Source: Cristatella mucedo (taxonomy: Eukaryota; Bryozoa; Phylactolaemata; Cristatellidae). Taken from it: a stretch of 64,000 nt of DNA. The notes below the pieces were generated by a model. That model searched no databases and had not been told where the DNA came from. It worked only from the letters and a program-made list of their open reading frames with translations. The translations under genes and the position numbers were made by a program. Location: positions 535,501 through 599,500 of the forward strand of contig WPIO01000144.1 in NCBI GenBank assembly GCA_009760855.2. Direction: 5' to 3'. Shown here one piece after another: positions 10,525 through 20,299 of this stretch. Each line of letters opens with the position of its first letter. The first letter of the stretch is position 1.

Positions 10525-10940
10525 CTATTACGAATTAATACTATTTTAGATTGGACTATTTGGAAAGACTCAGAGTTTTCTGATGAAACCGAGACTGAAT
10601 GTCGGTGGAGCAGGTTTGAGCAGACTCGCACGCATTGAATTTATGTGAGCCTTCAGTGCAGCAATGTTGCAGTCGCTTAGAAGCAACCAAAACGTGCCTA
10701 TAATCTTAGCTGAGCTAAAATCGATTCCCTCGGTCATATGCTGCTCCAAAAAAGCTCAAACTCACGTATTGGCGGTCCCACGGGTAGGCTCAGACGTAAA
10801 TGCACTAAATCGTTCAATAACGCACTACCACATATCGAAGCACGCACGCATAGACGCGTGGACGCACAGACGCATGGGTGCGATAGATAAATGGGTAGTC
10901 GCCCGAAGCGGCGCTCAGCAGTATTCTCTTGCTCTCTCAG

Positions 10941-11114
10941 GCTTACGCTAGCGACGCAGCCAAGGAGCTGTCCGCCGAGCTGCTCAACTATTACTACAAG
11001 GCGTATCGTCTGCAGACGCTGACGAGCGTCGCGGCCAGAGGCGCCGATGACACGCTGGTCCGCCACAGCCCCTACTCGTACGCGGCGGGCGGCGGCGGCG
11101 GCGGCGGCTCGTAG
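10941..11114 (+). CDS. GC-rich terminal exon of an unrecognised plus-strand gene
   Basis: A strong polypyrimidine acceptor (TTCTCTTGCTCTCTCAG ending at 10940) precedes 57 codons and a TAG. The frame has strong G/C-ending codon bias (AAG GAG CTG TCC GCC GAG CTG CTC AAC). The product starts AYASDAAKELSAELL, continues NYYYKAYRLQTL and ends in SPYSYA plus seven Gly and Ser. I do not recognise the family; the first part could form a helix. It lies antisense inside the intron between the EGF exon 12186-12067 and the FTP exon. No upstream exon was found and no AATAAA is seen before the LINE-A tail at 11207, so it could also be a captured exon fragment. Confidence 0.45.
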   Translation, partial: AYASDAAKELSAELLNYYYKAYRLQTLTSVAARGADDTLVRHSPYSYAAGGGGGGGS

Positions 11115-11206
11115 CCGTCATCCATCGGAAAGTACGCTGCCGAGCACAGTGCAAGTCCGCGATTCGTTCTAATCTTCTTCTAGTGCGTGGCAAACTTGAA
11201 TTAACT

Positions 11207-11555
11207 TGTCTAATAATAATAATAATAATGCACTTGATAATTCTCCCTCAGAGAACTCAATCTATTTCTAGACGATTTACATTTGCTGCAAGGGAAGCGC
11301 GATTGAATGGTGAGTAATATCATGCTTGATAAACATGAATAGCATGGTTAGGGGTGACGTGCACAGGGCCAGCATGCAAATGTGGTTAGTGGCAGCATGC
11401 GCAGTGTCAGCACGCATTAGCGCATCAAGAACGAATCACAGGGACCCACTAAATGCTGTCCTAAATAGGTGTTTTTAAACTCTTTTTAAATGTGTTCAAG
11501 TCAGGGGTGTTCTGACGCATGTCGGGAGCGAGTTAAAGGCTTTGAGAGCATACGA
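11207..11555 (-). mobile_element. LINE-A 3' fragment
   Basis: (AAT)n at about 11211-11230, a decayed hairpin (GATAATTCTCCCTCAGAGAA), then CAGGGCCAGCATGCAAATGT and the end of the RT frame (GTGTTCAAGTCAGGGG). It stops abruptly at about 11555, next to GGACGCACAGAAGCATGGG, a phrase also found at 10859. Confidence 0.85.
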
Positions 11556-12066
11556 ACGTGGACGCACAGAAGCATGGGTGCGATAGAAGATATATGCTCC
11601 ATGTGTCCCATACTTTCATACTGAAAGTGTTGCTGGATTTAAGACACAAGAAAAAACTGGATTGCAAAATGCAGTAGGTCGGCATATCATGTCGCAATCG
11701 CACGTGGAACAGTGTCTCACTATTCGTTTGCTCTTGTGTTGTGTGCATTGTCAGTGTTCGGGTTAAAACAGTTTCCGGTATCGGAGGACATAAGTGTCAC
11801 GGCCATCAACAATACTTGTGCACTGAAATGATGACTACTTGTTAATCAAGAGATGACAATTGCGAGATAGCCAATTGAAGGCCAGAACAAATGCAGCGAC
11901 TACAGTCGATGATTCCGGCAAGCTGAGAAGGCATCAGCAGAACTTATTTAAAACTGACGATATTACTCGGTAGCAATTTATTCTTGAGCCTGTAAGTGAG
12001 CAGAAAGTCTAGATTAAAAATTAAGTCTGAACCAAATTAAAATATTTTTAACAATAAACAACTCAC

Positions 12067-12186
12067 CAATTTGGCAGCCAGGACCATACCAGCCTGGAAC
12101 GCAGCCGTCAGGACAGTACCCGTTTGAATGGCAGAAACCGTCCCCAGAGCAGTGACATTGCAGCTGCTGAGATGACTCACCCAAGC
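12067..12186 (-). CDS. EGF-like exon (copy 1) of EGF/FTP receptor-like gene
   Basis: This exact 120 bp exon is phase 1 to 1, with acceptor TGTCCTGTGCTTATAG just above 12186 and donor GTGAGTTG at 12066-12059. The 40 codons read LGESSQQLQ, then CHCSGDGFCHSNGYCPDG, then CVPGWYGPGCQ, with the eight-Cys spacing of a delta/laminin-type EGF module. It splices in frame onto the FTP exon 10524-10294 or onto the duplicate exon upstream. Confidence 0.9.
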
Positions 12187-12649
12187 CTATAAGCACAGGA
12201 CATTAAGTATAGGCCGGATGATAAAATAAGATCGAATATCTGAAGCTACTAATCTAATAAAGTACCAAAGGAAATATATTGGCTACTATAATTAAGAATG
12301 CATAAAGTAAAAATGCTCTGGCCAGAATCAAGAGAGCATAGCGGTATTATAATGCCGAAACTAAAACATTAAATCAATAACACTTTATAAAAAAAATTAA
12401 TCCTGCTGAAAGAAATATTACGTTGTTCATTGAAGATATTTGTACACTATCTTTTCCAGATTCTGTAGGTGTTACCAGCTACAGGTCCAAATTAGCGGCG
12501 GCATGAGTGTCTTCGTCAGTGGCTATGCAAGCTTATCTTAGTACAGTACTTTCGTGCTCCCAAACATTTCTCTAGTGATTGCCTAACGTTGCATGTAAAT
12601 AAACGCTGTTCACTGCATCTATTTTTGATATTCAAAAACTGCAAAGATT

Positions 12650-13350
12650 TTGTTCTCTAAGGACATTATAGAAATTTTTCATCAAAGTTTGATCTGCAGC
12701 AGGTTTAAATCGACGAGAAGGCCGCAAATAAAGCGCAAAAGAAGACGAAGGCACCCCGCCAAAAGCGTGCCGAAAAAAGGGCACAATGCTTGCATAACCC
12801 TACAAAAATACGTAAGACAAAAGCGCGCGGCTACATTGTTTTCCTAAATATAAGATTTAATTTATTTAAATGACTTCTTTCTCCCAAATTAATTATTGTT
12901 TAGATTAGAAAACAGAATTTTCAGGCTGGAGTCGAGGTAAAGGAAGTTTGTAGATAATGGTTTTAAGCGTCGCCCCAAATCGCATTATATTATTCTTAAT
13001 AGACGGTTGGAGGCATTGGAACGTGGCAAAGTTCTAGTGGGATATAACCTTCGAGGAATCGTACGCAACCTGAGAAGCCAAATAACAAACTAGGCTTAGA
13101 TTATTATTCTGTATTAATCTTGTCTACTAATTTTTTCAAACGTATTTAAAATATTACGCTAATCATAATATAATGAAACTTACTATTAATTTCTTCTCTA
13201 AAAGAACTCCAAGTGTGAATATCTTTTCAAACCAGCATTTCATAAACTTATTTTGCTGCTTTTGTGGACGCGCTTTTGACATAAGCTCTAATTTAGTTGC
13301 TTTCTTTTGCCGGTGAGCTTTTTTGGCAAGCTTTTGTCCGGTGCACCTAA
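12650..13350. other. Inverted-repeat-bounded region with Lys/Arg-rich frames (copy 1)
   Basis: CAAAAGCGTGCCGAAAAAAG at about 12761 recurs inverted near 13330 as CTTTTTTGGCAAGCTTTTG. Both arms encode basic peptides: KRKRRRRHPAKS on plus, and QKLAKKAHRQKKATKLEL on minus, the latter open to a GTAAGT at about 13182. Between them a plus frame ends LEALERGKVLVG-LRGIVRNLRSQ-N at 13093. The same parts are seen in copy 2. No family is recognised; it may be a non-autonomous element or two old coding fragments. Confidence 0.4.
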
Positions 13351-13355
13351 GCTTA

Positions 13356-13985
13356 TACTAATAATAACAATAATAAAACCCTTGATAAAGCGCCCTCAAG
13401 GAACTCAATCTCTTTCTAGGTGCTTTAAATTTTCTGCAAAGGAATCACAATTGAATGGTCAGTGGTGGCATGCTTGATAAACAACATGGATAACATGGTT
13501 AAGGGTGACATTCACTGCTTGGTGAGCATGCAGGTGTGGTTAGTGGCAGCATGCACAGTGTCAGCACACATAAGCACATGAAGGACGAATTACTGGGACC
13601 CACTAAATGCTGTCACAAATAGGTGCGCTTTTAATTTCTTCTTGAATGTGGTCAAGTCAGGGGATGTCTTGACACAAGCCAGGAGTAAGTTCCAAGCTTT
13701 GGGAGCATACGAGGTAAATGTACGGTCTAAAAAAGATTTGAGGTTTGTAAGAACTATTGGTAAGCAGTTTACTGCGAGAATCGGGCGATGCGATGCTCAG
13801 CCTGGTGAAGCAGTAGATCTGATTGGTAGGCTGAAGCCAAAATATGAAGAGACCTAAACGTGAGCGACACAACCTTACGTTGCTTGACTGGTTGCCAGTG
13901 TAGGTCGACGAGAAGTGGCTTGATGTGGCAGCTGCGACGCTCATGACAGATAAGCCTAGCTACCGAGTACTATGCCGAGATGCCG
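13356..13985 (-). mobile_element. LINE-A 3' fragment in duplication copy 1
   Basis: Tail (AATAATAACAATAAT), hairpin from GATAAAGCGCCCTCAAGGAA, 3' UTR CAGTGTCAGCACACAT and the RT C-terminus (LGLFIFWLQPTNQIY on the minus strand). The orthologous copy is at 19436-20075. Confidence 0.9.
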
Positions 13986-14214
13986 CCTAAACAGCCTATA
14001 ATCTTGCTATGAAGCACATCTTGGTAAATATAGCAAAATTCTATAGGGTTAAAAATAGTTAGCGACGAGCTTACTACTCCCTTAAATAGTCCACTATCTG
14101 TTTTGATGTTGTCAGAGGAGCTTAACACAATTATCACTGCACATCTTTAAAGTAGACAAGGTATTAGCCAACTGTAATGAAAAGTATCTCCACCTGAGAC
14201 TTCTATAAGTCAAA

Positions 14215-15077
14215 TAGACTGTACAGGCTTTACAACTCGAGTTTATTTACAGCGTACTTCAAAGCCAAGTCACTTTTAGTACGCATGCTGCAGCTACCAG
14301 GCTTCATTTAGTGCGCCAAAAGAAAGTCAGGAGCATAGCTGCGTCGAGAATGTAATTGCGGAAGTGCGAAATACGGAACCAGCAGCTCAGTACGGTTCTG
14401 GGAAGTATGTGCCGCTGTCGGCAGCAGGAGAGTAGATGATTAAACTGGGCTGATTTCAGTACACCTGATTGTGACTGACATTCATAATTTACGGTTCCCG
14501 GTATATGGAGTCTAGTAAAAAATTATGCGATAACCCATTGCCGATGTCGAATAAAGGCCGACATCACACGTTAAGCCCTCAGTTGTGCTTTCGGAGTATT
14601 TGTGCCGATTTGTGGTCTAGGCCTCCGAGCCACCGGCGCTCTCTAATGGCAGCTGTCGAACACCTATAAACAACGTCGCTTTCAGATAGACTTGTATAGA
14701 CTATAGTTATTGAATTATCGTGTAAAGGTATGGGCCACGTTCGTGGAGGCAATTTTCCGCTACAGAATGCTCACCTGCTTGCACTGGCGCCACACCTACA
14801 ATCGCTATCCCTAATACAAAGTTCAGGCGCCACCTTACTCGAGACTCGTTGAATGAAACACGGCCAGTTACGATCACTGTGTTTGTGGCCTAGTTCTACC
14901 AAGACTTGGAAACCGCGAGCCAAGGTCGCAATGATGCCGCTACCTAAGCATTTGCAAGCGAGTTCCTCAGTATATACGTTACAAAAACAAAAGCGTCTGT
15001 CGAAAATGGTCTTCTGTAATCCGAGGAATGGAACAGGAAATGCATTGTCAGTAGATGACCTGTGGCCTCCAATAGTG
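14215..15077 (-). mobile_element. LINE-B-related 3' fragment, split (copy 1)
   Basis: The 3' UTR landmarks GCGTACTTCAAAGCCAAGTC and TACGCATGCTGCAGCTACCAG match the LINE-B 3' end in diverged form. At 14850-15070 the minus strand reads as the RT C-terminus (CCATTCCTCGGATTACAGAAG against CCATTCCTCCGCTTAAAGAC). The element resumes at 16282-16430 after a younger insertion. Confidence 0.7.

Positions 15078-15110
<33 letters not shown>
15078..15110. repeat. (TA)n microsatellite
   Basis: AT dinucleotide run at the junction between the old LINE-B-related fragment and the inserted LINE-B copy. It is absent from duplication copy 2. Confidence 0.9.
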
Positions 15111-15113
<3 letters not shown>

Positions 15114-16070
15114 CGTCAGGAACTCCACAAAGTCATAAAGACCACGTGGGTGTTACGCAGGAGAGTTTTGTATAGCGCACTTACAGCCTAAGCGGCTTTC
15201 GGTACGCATTCGGTAGCCAACAGACTTTGTCTCAAGCAACAAAGAGAAAGTGGGAAGCATAGCAGAGTTAGGAGAGCAGTTGAGGTAGTGAGTAGCATAG
15301 AAATAGCAGTTCAGGACCGCTGAAAAAGATGTGCCATAGTCGGCAGTTGGAGAGTAGATGTTGCGTAAGAATTGTGGAAGCGAGTTCGACAGTCTAGGAC
15401 CTGCAGAGCTAAAGCTTCTGTCGCCAACTGTCTTTAAGCGGAGGAATGGGACAGCTAATTTATTGTCCACCCAGGACCTGAGGGCGCGAACAGGCTGAAA
15501 CTGATGTAGCAGTTCAGCTAGGTACGAAGGAGCTAAGCCGTGGCGAACCTTGTGGGTCAGCGTAAGAACTTTGCTCCGTATCCTTTGCTCAACCGGCAAC
15601 CATCCTAGCTCTTCTAGCAAAGGTGACACGTGCTCAAACCGCTAGGACTTGAAGACCAGCCTTGCAGCCATATTCATAGTCCGCTGTAGTGGCATAATAG
15701 CTTTCTATGGTAGCCCAGCCAAAAGGGAATTACAATAATCATGCCGAGACAGAACTAAAGAGCTAGTTAAATTTTTTACAGGCCACTGTGGAGACAGCTT
15801 CTAATCTTGGATAGGGATCGGATGTGATGGCTAGCTGTTGAGGCAGTCTTCTGAATGAAGCTTATGAAATTGAGGCAGCTGTCGAACACGACACCTAGAT
15901 TACGAGCACGCGGTGAAAGTCGCACAATAGCATCACCTATTAGAACCACAAAGCCTTTTAATCCAGCCACACGCTTTGGGTGTCCCATGAGCAGTAGTTC
16001 GGTTTTATCGTCATTTAATTTCAGGAAGTTTTCCGACATCCAGGATCAAATATCGGCAAGGCAAGCATTC
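15111..16070 (-). mobile_element. LINE-B 3' half, relatively well preserved
   Basis: The minus strand encodes the thumb of an L2/CR1-type RT over about 158 codons (15629-15153: SPLLEELGWLPVEQRI, KVRHGLAPSYLAELLH, FLRLKTVGDRSFSSAGPRL). Upstream (16039-15776) lies SENFLKLNDDKTELLLMG, the stretch just after the YADD catalytic motif. One frameshift or gap separates the two. It is inserted into the older LINE-B-related copy of duplication copy 1 only, so it postdates the duplication. Confidence 0.85.
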
Positions 16071-16102
16071 AGTGAATTTGACGCTGCGGTTCAGTATTGG
16101 TG

Positions 16103-16281
16103 AGCCGTACTGGCTCACTGGGTAAGGCGGTTGCTTTTTATGACCTCACCCCTGAGGTCGTGGATTCAAATCCTGCGGTGGGTGATCCTTTATCGCCACT
16201 GCAAGCGGTGGCGATAGCCGTAAAGGCATTTCTGTCGCTGTACAAAAAGAGTCTGCTAAATCAGATAGTATTTATTTATTT
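16103..16281 (+). mobile_element. SINE-2 (tRNA-derived)
   Basis: The head is tRNA-like (CTGGCTCACTGGGTAAGGCGG) with a box B-like GGATTCAAATCC. The body has GGTGATCCTTTATCGCCACT and GGCGATAGCCGTAAAGGC and ends CAAAAAGAGTCTGCTAAATCAG then TATTTATTTATTTTGTA. The duplication partner has the empty site (GCGGTTCAGTAGGGAGGAGCC). The site shows GTA on both sides, a possible very short target duplication. Confidence 0.85.
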
Positions 16282-16430
16282 TGTAGGGAGGAGCCAAGCC
16301 ATGGCGGGCTTTGTAGGTCAGCTAAGAGCTTGGCAATGTACTCGTCGATCGACGGGGAATCATGGCAGCTCTTTTGTAAAGGAGACATGTAACTGAAACT
16401 CAATAATTTTTTGAATAGCCTGCCAGCTGT
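16282..16430 (-). mobile_element. LINE-B-related fragment, continuation
   Basis: The minus strand aligns with the LINE-B thumb coding region (GGCTTGGCTCC against GGCTTAGCTCC). It is contiguous with the 15077 fragment in duplication copy 2 (21205-21370). Confidence 0.65.
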
Positions 16431-16669
16431 TAGCAATCAGCAAAGAGAGAATGAAAGCCATTGGTACTTTTAGCAGTATCTCAGGTAAGTGTAGGCTAAC
16501 AAAGCTTTAGAGTAAAATAGCTAAGTTACGAAAAAGGGATATTCTTCAGGGCTGCATTGTTGCAATAATAATATCTCTTGGTTGTTTGAAACATTTTTTA
16601 AGAATTCATAGCAGTTTTAGCATTGAAATAGTTCATTTTCCATGTTCGCAAAACTATGTGCGACGGTCT

Positions 16670-16860
16670 TAACCTAGCGGGAAGGTCAGCGAGAAGTGGT
16701 GCGATGAGGCAACTGCGAAGCTCACTAAAGACAAGCCTAGATGCAAAGTTTTGCACCAGCTATAAGAGTTTGATTGTACATGCTGGTAGGCCAGCAAGCA
16801 CCAAGTTACAGAAGTCAAAACGGGATGTCAACAAATGCATGGACCAATTATGAAATTTTT
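16670..16860 (-). mobile_element. LINE-A internal fragment
   Basis: GGTCAGCGAGAAGTGGTG, ACATGCTGGTAGGCCAGCAAG and CGGGATGTCA correspond antisense to the RT thumb (LDFCNSLL...LPACAIRRL) of the intact element. Confidence 0.85.
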
Positions 16861-17394
16861 AGATATAGGAAACCTTTTTCCTTTTGCCATCGCGGCAAAC
16901 CCCGAAATATAGATCGATAGGTTAGAGTTAATGGTTTAAGGCAACAGCATAGAACTGGTTGCCACTCACACTCGTATCTTTGCTATTTTTGACTGAAGCC
17001 GTGCTTAGAAGAATTTGCAGGGTTTTCAGTGCTGGCTACTGCTGCCATGTAGCATGTGACTAAATTTCCTCCTTGACTAACTTAAATCCACCACTTCTGA
17101 GGTGAGGGACTGCTTCTTTAATGCCAAACAATCTGGTCGGAGTATTTCAGGCGCAGCGGGCGATTTATTCAGCTGTCTAGTACAATTACAAGTCAAAAAA
17201 CCTTAGCTACAACCAATCATCTTTGCTATTAGTTTTTGGCTGTAATCACCTAATACAGTAACATAAGTAGTAAGAATACTACATCTGTATAGCTCCAACG
17301 GGTTTCTCAATCTGTTTGCAGGCAATTTGCATTTTCTAAATGAAGCATAGATCGATTGATTAGTGGCAAAATGCGCAATTTCAACAAGCATTAC

Positions 17395-17700
17395 ATGGTC
17401 AAAGGTGGCACGCAATGCTAAGAATGTAGACATGGTTAGCGGCAGCGTGCTCAGTCAATCTCAGTATGCGCGCCCAGAGTTAATCACAAGAACACTCTGA
17501 ATGATCTGATAAACTAGTGCTGTGCCAGGATGAGTGCTATCTGTCGAGGTTTGGGGATTGCATCGTTTATGTCGCTACTTTCACGATATTGTTGAAGTTC
17601 TTTTAATTTGGTGATTGCAATAGGTAAACTAGTATCCTCTTCCTAGCAGCAAGGTGAATGCAGTTAGGACCTTGCTACGGATGATAGTTTTGGGCTACGT
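17395..17700 (-). mobile_element. LINE-A 3' fragment, very diverged
   Basis: Weak but ordered matches to the 3' UTR and last RT codons: GGTTAGCGGCAGCGTGCTCA, then TAATCACAAGAACACTC. Confidence 0.4.
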
Positions 17701-18270
17701 TTAAAGGAAATGGGATGGATTCCAGATATGATTAGCATATCTCTTAAGACATACTACATTTTGACAGTCGGCCAGTGGTTTAAGATTAGCTAAGACATAC
17801 GCTCTATGTGTCCCATACTTTCATGCCGAACGTGTAGCTGGATTTAAGACCCAAGAAAAAATGGATTGCAAAAATGCAGTTGGTCGGCATATTATGTCGC
17901 AATCGCATGTGGAACAGTGCCTCACTGTTCGTTTGCTCTTGTGATGTGTGCACTGTCAGTGTTCGGGTTAAAACAGTTTCTGGTATCTGCTGACATAAGT
18001 GTCACGGCCTTCTTTAATACTTATGCACTGAAATGATGACTACTTGTTAATCAAGAGATAACAATTGCGAGGTAGCCAATTGAAGCCCAGAACAAATGCA
18101 GTGACTACTGCCGAGGATTCTGGCAAGCTGAGAAGGCATCAGCAGAATTTATACAAAGCTGATAATATTACTCAGCAGCAATTTATTCTTGAGCCTGTAA
18201 GTGAGCGGAAACTACAATTCAATAATTAAATCTGAACCTAAATAAATATATTTAACAATAAACAACTCAC

Positions 18271-18390
18271 CAATTTGGCAGCCAGGTCCATACCAGCCTG
18301 GATCGCAGCCGTCAGGACAGTAACCATTTGAATGGCACGAACTGTTCCCAGAGCAGTGACAGGGCAGCTGCTGAGAAGACTCAGCTAAAC
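18271..18390 (-). CDS. EGF-like exon (copy 2) of EGF/FTP receptor-like gene
   Basis: A 120 bp exon, phase 1 to 1, acceptor TTGTGATTGTAG just above 18390 and donor GTGAGTTG from 18270. It encodes AESSQQLP, CHCSGNSSCHSNGYCPDG and CDPGWYGPGCQ. By eye it differs from copy 1 at 14 of 120 bases. Six changes alter residues, three of them adjacent (DGF to NSS) between the Cys pairs, while all Cys and both splice sites are kept. It can splice in frame to copy 1 (giving EGF-EGF-FTP) or directly to the FTP exon. Confidence 0.85.
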
Positions 18391-18779
18391 CTACAATCAC
18401 AAGACATTGCGTATAGACCGGATGATAACATAAGATCAAAAATTTGCAGCTACTAATCTAATAAAGTACCCTAGAATAAAATAAATCCTGCTGAGAGAAA
18501 TATTACGTTGTTAATTGAAGATCTTTGTACACTTTCTTTTCTAGATTCTGTAGGTGTTACAAGCTACAAGTCCAAATTACCAGCGGCCTGAATGTCTTCG
18601 TCAGTGTCTATGCAAGCTTATCTTAGTACAGTACTTTCGTGCTCCCGAACATTTCTCCAAGGATTGCCTATCGTTGCATATAAATAAGCCTTGCTCACTG
18701 CAGCTCTCTCTGACATTCGGAAACTGCACGGATTTCGTCCTCTAACGAAATTTATTGAAATGGCTTATTAGAATTTAAT

Positions 18780-19430
18780 CCGTAGCAGGTTTAAATCAAC
18801 GGAAAGGCTGCGAATAAAGCGCAAAAGAAGACGAAGGCAGCCCGACAAAAGCCCGCCAAAAAGGCATACCCCGACAAATACACGTAAGGCGAAAGTACGC
18901 GGCTACGTTGTTTTCCTAACTATAAGATTTAATTTATTTAAATGATTTCTTTCTTCCAAATTGATTGCTGTTGAGATTCAAAAACAACATTTTAAGGCTG
19001 CAGTGGAGGCAAAGGAAGTTTGTAGATAACGGTATTGACTGTCGCTCCAATTCGAATAATTTTTGCCCTAATAGACGCTTGGAGGCTTTGGAACGTGGCA
19101 AAGTCTTAGTGGGAGATTACCTTCGAGGAATCGTGCGCAACCTGAGAAGCCAAATGAAAAACTAGGCTTAGATTATTATTCTGCATTAATTTGTTCTACA
19201 TATTTTTCAAACGCATTTGAAATCTTACGGAAACCGTACTCTGATGAGACTTACTATTAATTTCTTTTCTCTAAAAGAACTCCAAGCGTGAATATCTCTT
19301 CAAACCAGCTATTCGTACACTTAATTTGCTTGCATTTGTGGACGCGCTTTTGACACAAGCTCTAATTCAGTTGCTTTCTTGTGCCGGCGAGCTTTTTCGG
19401 CAAGCTTTTGTCCGGCGCGCTTTCGCTTAT
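18780..19430. other. Inverted-repeat-bounded region with Lys/Arg-rich frames (copy 2)
   Basis: Partner of 12650-13350. Left arm GACAAAAGCCCGCCAAAAAGG (about 18843); right arm CTTTTTCGGCAAGCTTTTGTC (about 19391). The minus frame (QKLAEKARRHKKATELEL) is closed by TAA after QMQAN. The plus frame LEALERGKVLVGDYLRGIVR ends in a stop at 19163, as in copy 1. Confidence 0.4.
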
Positions 19431-19435
19431 GCTAA

Positions 19436-20075
19436 TGATAAGTACAATAATGCACTTGTTATAGCGCCCTCAGAGAACTCAATCTCTTTCTAGACGCCTT
19501 ACATTTGCTGCAAGGGTCAGTGAAAGGTCAGTGAAAGGTCAGTGAAAGGTCAGTGGTAGCATGCTTGATAAAAAACATGAATAAATTGGTCAGGGGTGAC
19601 ATTCACATGGTCAGCATGCAGGTGTGGTTAGTGGCAGCATGCAAAGTTTCAGCACGCACTGGCACATCAAAGACAAACTACTGTGACCCACTAAATGGTT
19701 TCGTAAGTAATTGCGTTTTTATTTTCTTGAGTAATGTGGTTAAGTTATGGGATGTCGCGACGTAAGTCAGGAGTTAGTTCCAAGCTATGGGGGCATGCGA
19801 ACTAAATTCTTGGTCTCGGAAGGATTTGAGGTCTGTACGAAGTATAGGTAAGCAGTTTACTGCGAAAATCGGGCGTTGCGATGCTCAGCCTGGTGAGGCA
19901 GTATATCTGATTGGTAGGCTGAAGCCAAAATCTAACGAGAGCTAAACGTGAGTGACAAAACCTCGAAGTCTATCCTTTGCTTGACTGGTTACCAGTGCAG
20001 GTCGGCGAGAAGTGGCGTGACGTGGCAGCTGCGACGCTCATGACAGAGGAGCCCAGCTACCTAGCGATATGTCGA
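19436..20075 (-). mobile_element. LINE-A 3' fragment in duplication copy 2
   Basis: Tail and hairpin (TATAGCGCCCTCAGAGAACT...TAGACGCCTTACATTTGC), 3' UTR and RT C-terminus in the same order as 13356-13985. Confidence 0.9.
19514..19556. repeat. Short tandem repeat (GGTCAGTGAAA)x3-4
   Basis: Three full and one partial 11-12 bp units inside the LINE-A 3' UTR. The corresponding site in copy 1 has one unit. Confidence 0.9.
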
Positions 20076-20299
20076 GATACTGCCTAAAAAGCCTATAATC
20101 TTGCTATGAAGCTGTCCTCAGTAAATATGACAAAATTTGATACGGCTAAAAATAGTTAGCGACGAGCTTATTACTCCCTTGAATAGTCCACTATCTGTTT
20201 TGATGTCAGAGGAGCCTAAAGCAACTAAAACGGACGTCTTTAAAGTAGCTAAGATATTAGGTAACTGTAATGAAAAGTATCTCCACCTGAGACTTATCC

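Larger units (their letters stand above)
11588..16660. repeat. Segmental duplication, copy 1
   Basis: Collinear with 17798-21600 from ATGTGTCCCATACTTTCAT (11602 versus 17811) to TTCGCAAAACTATGTG (about 16645 versus 21577). It contains one EGF exon, an inverted-repeat region, LINE-A and LINE-B-type fragments. Copy 1 alone carries a later insertion between about 15078 and 16281 (LINE-B fragment plus SINE-2). Copies are in direct orientation, about 6.1-6.2 kb apart, with divergence around 10 percent by eye. Confidence 0.9.
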
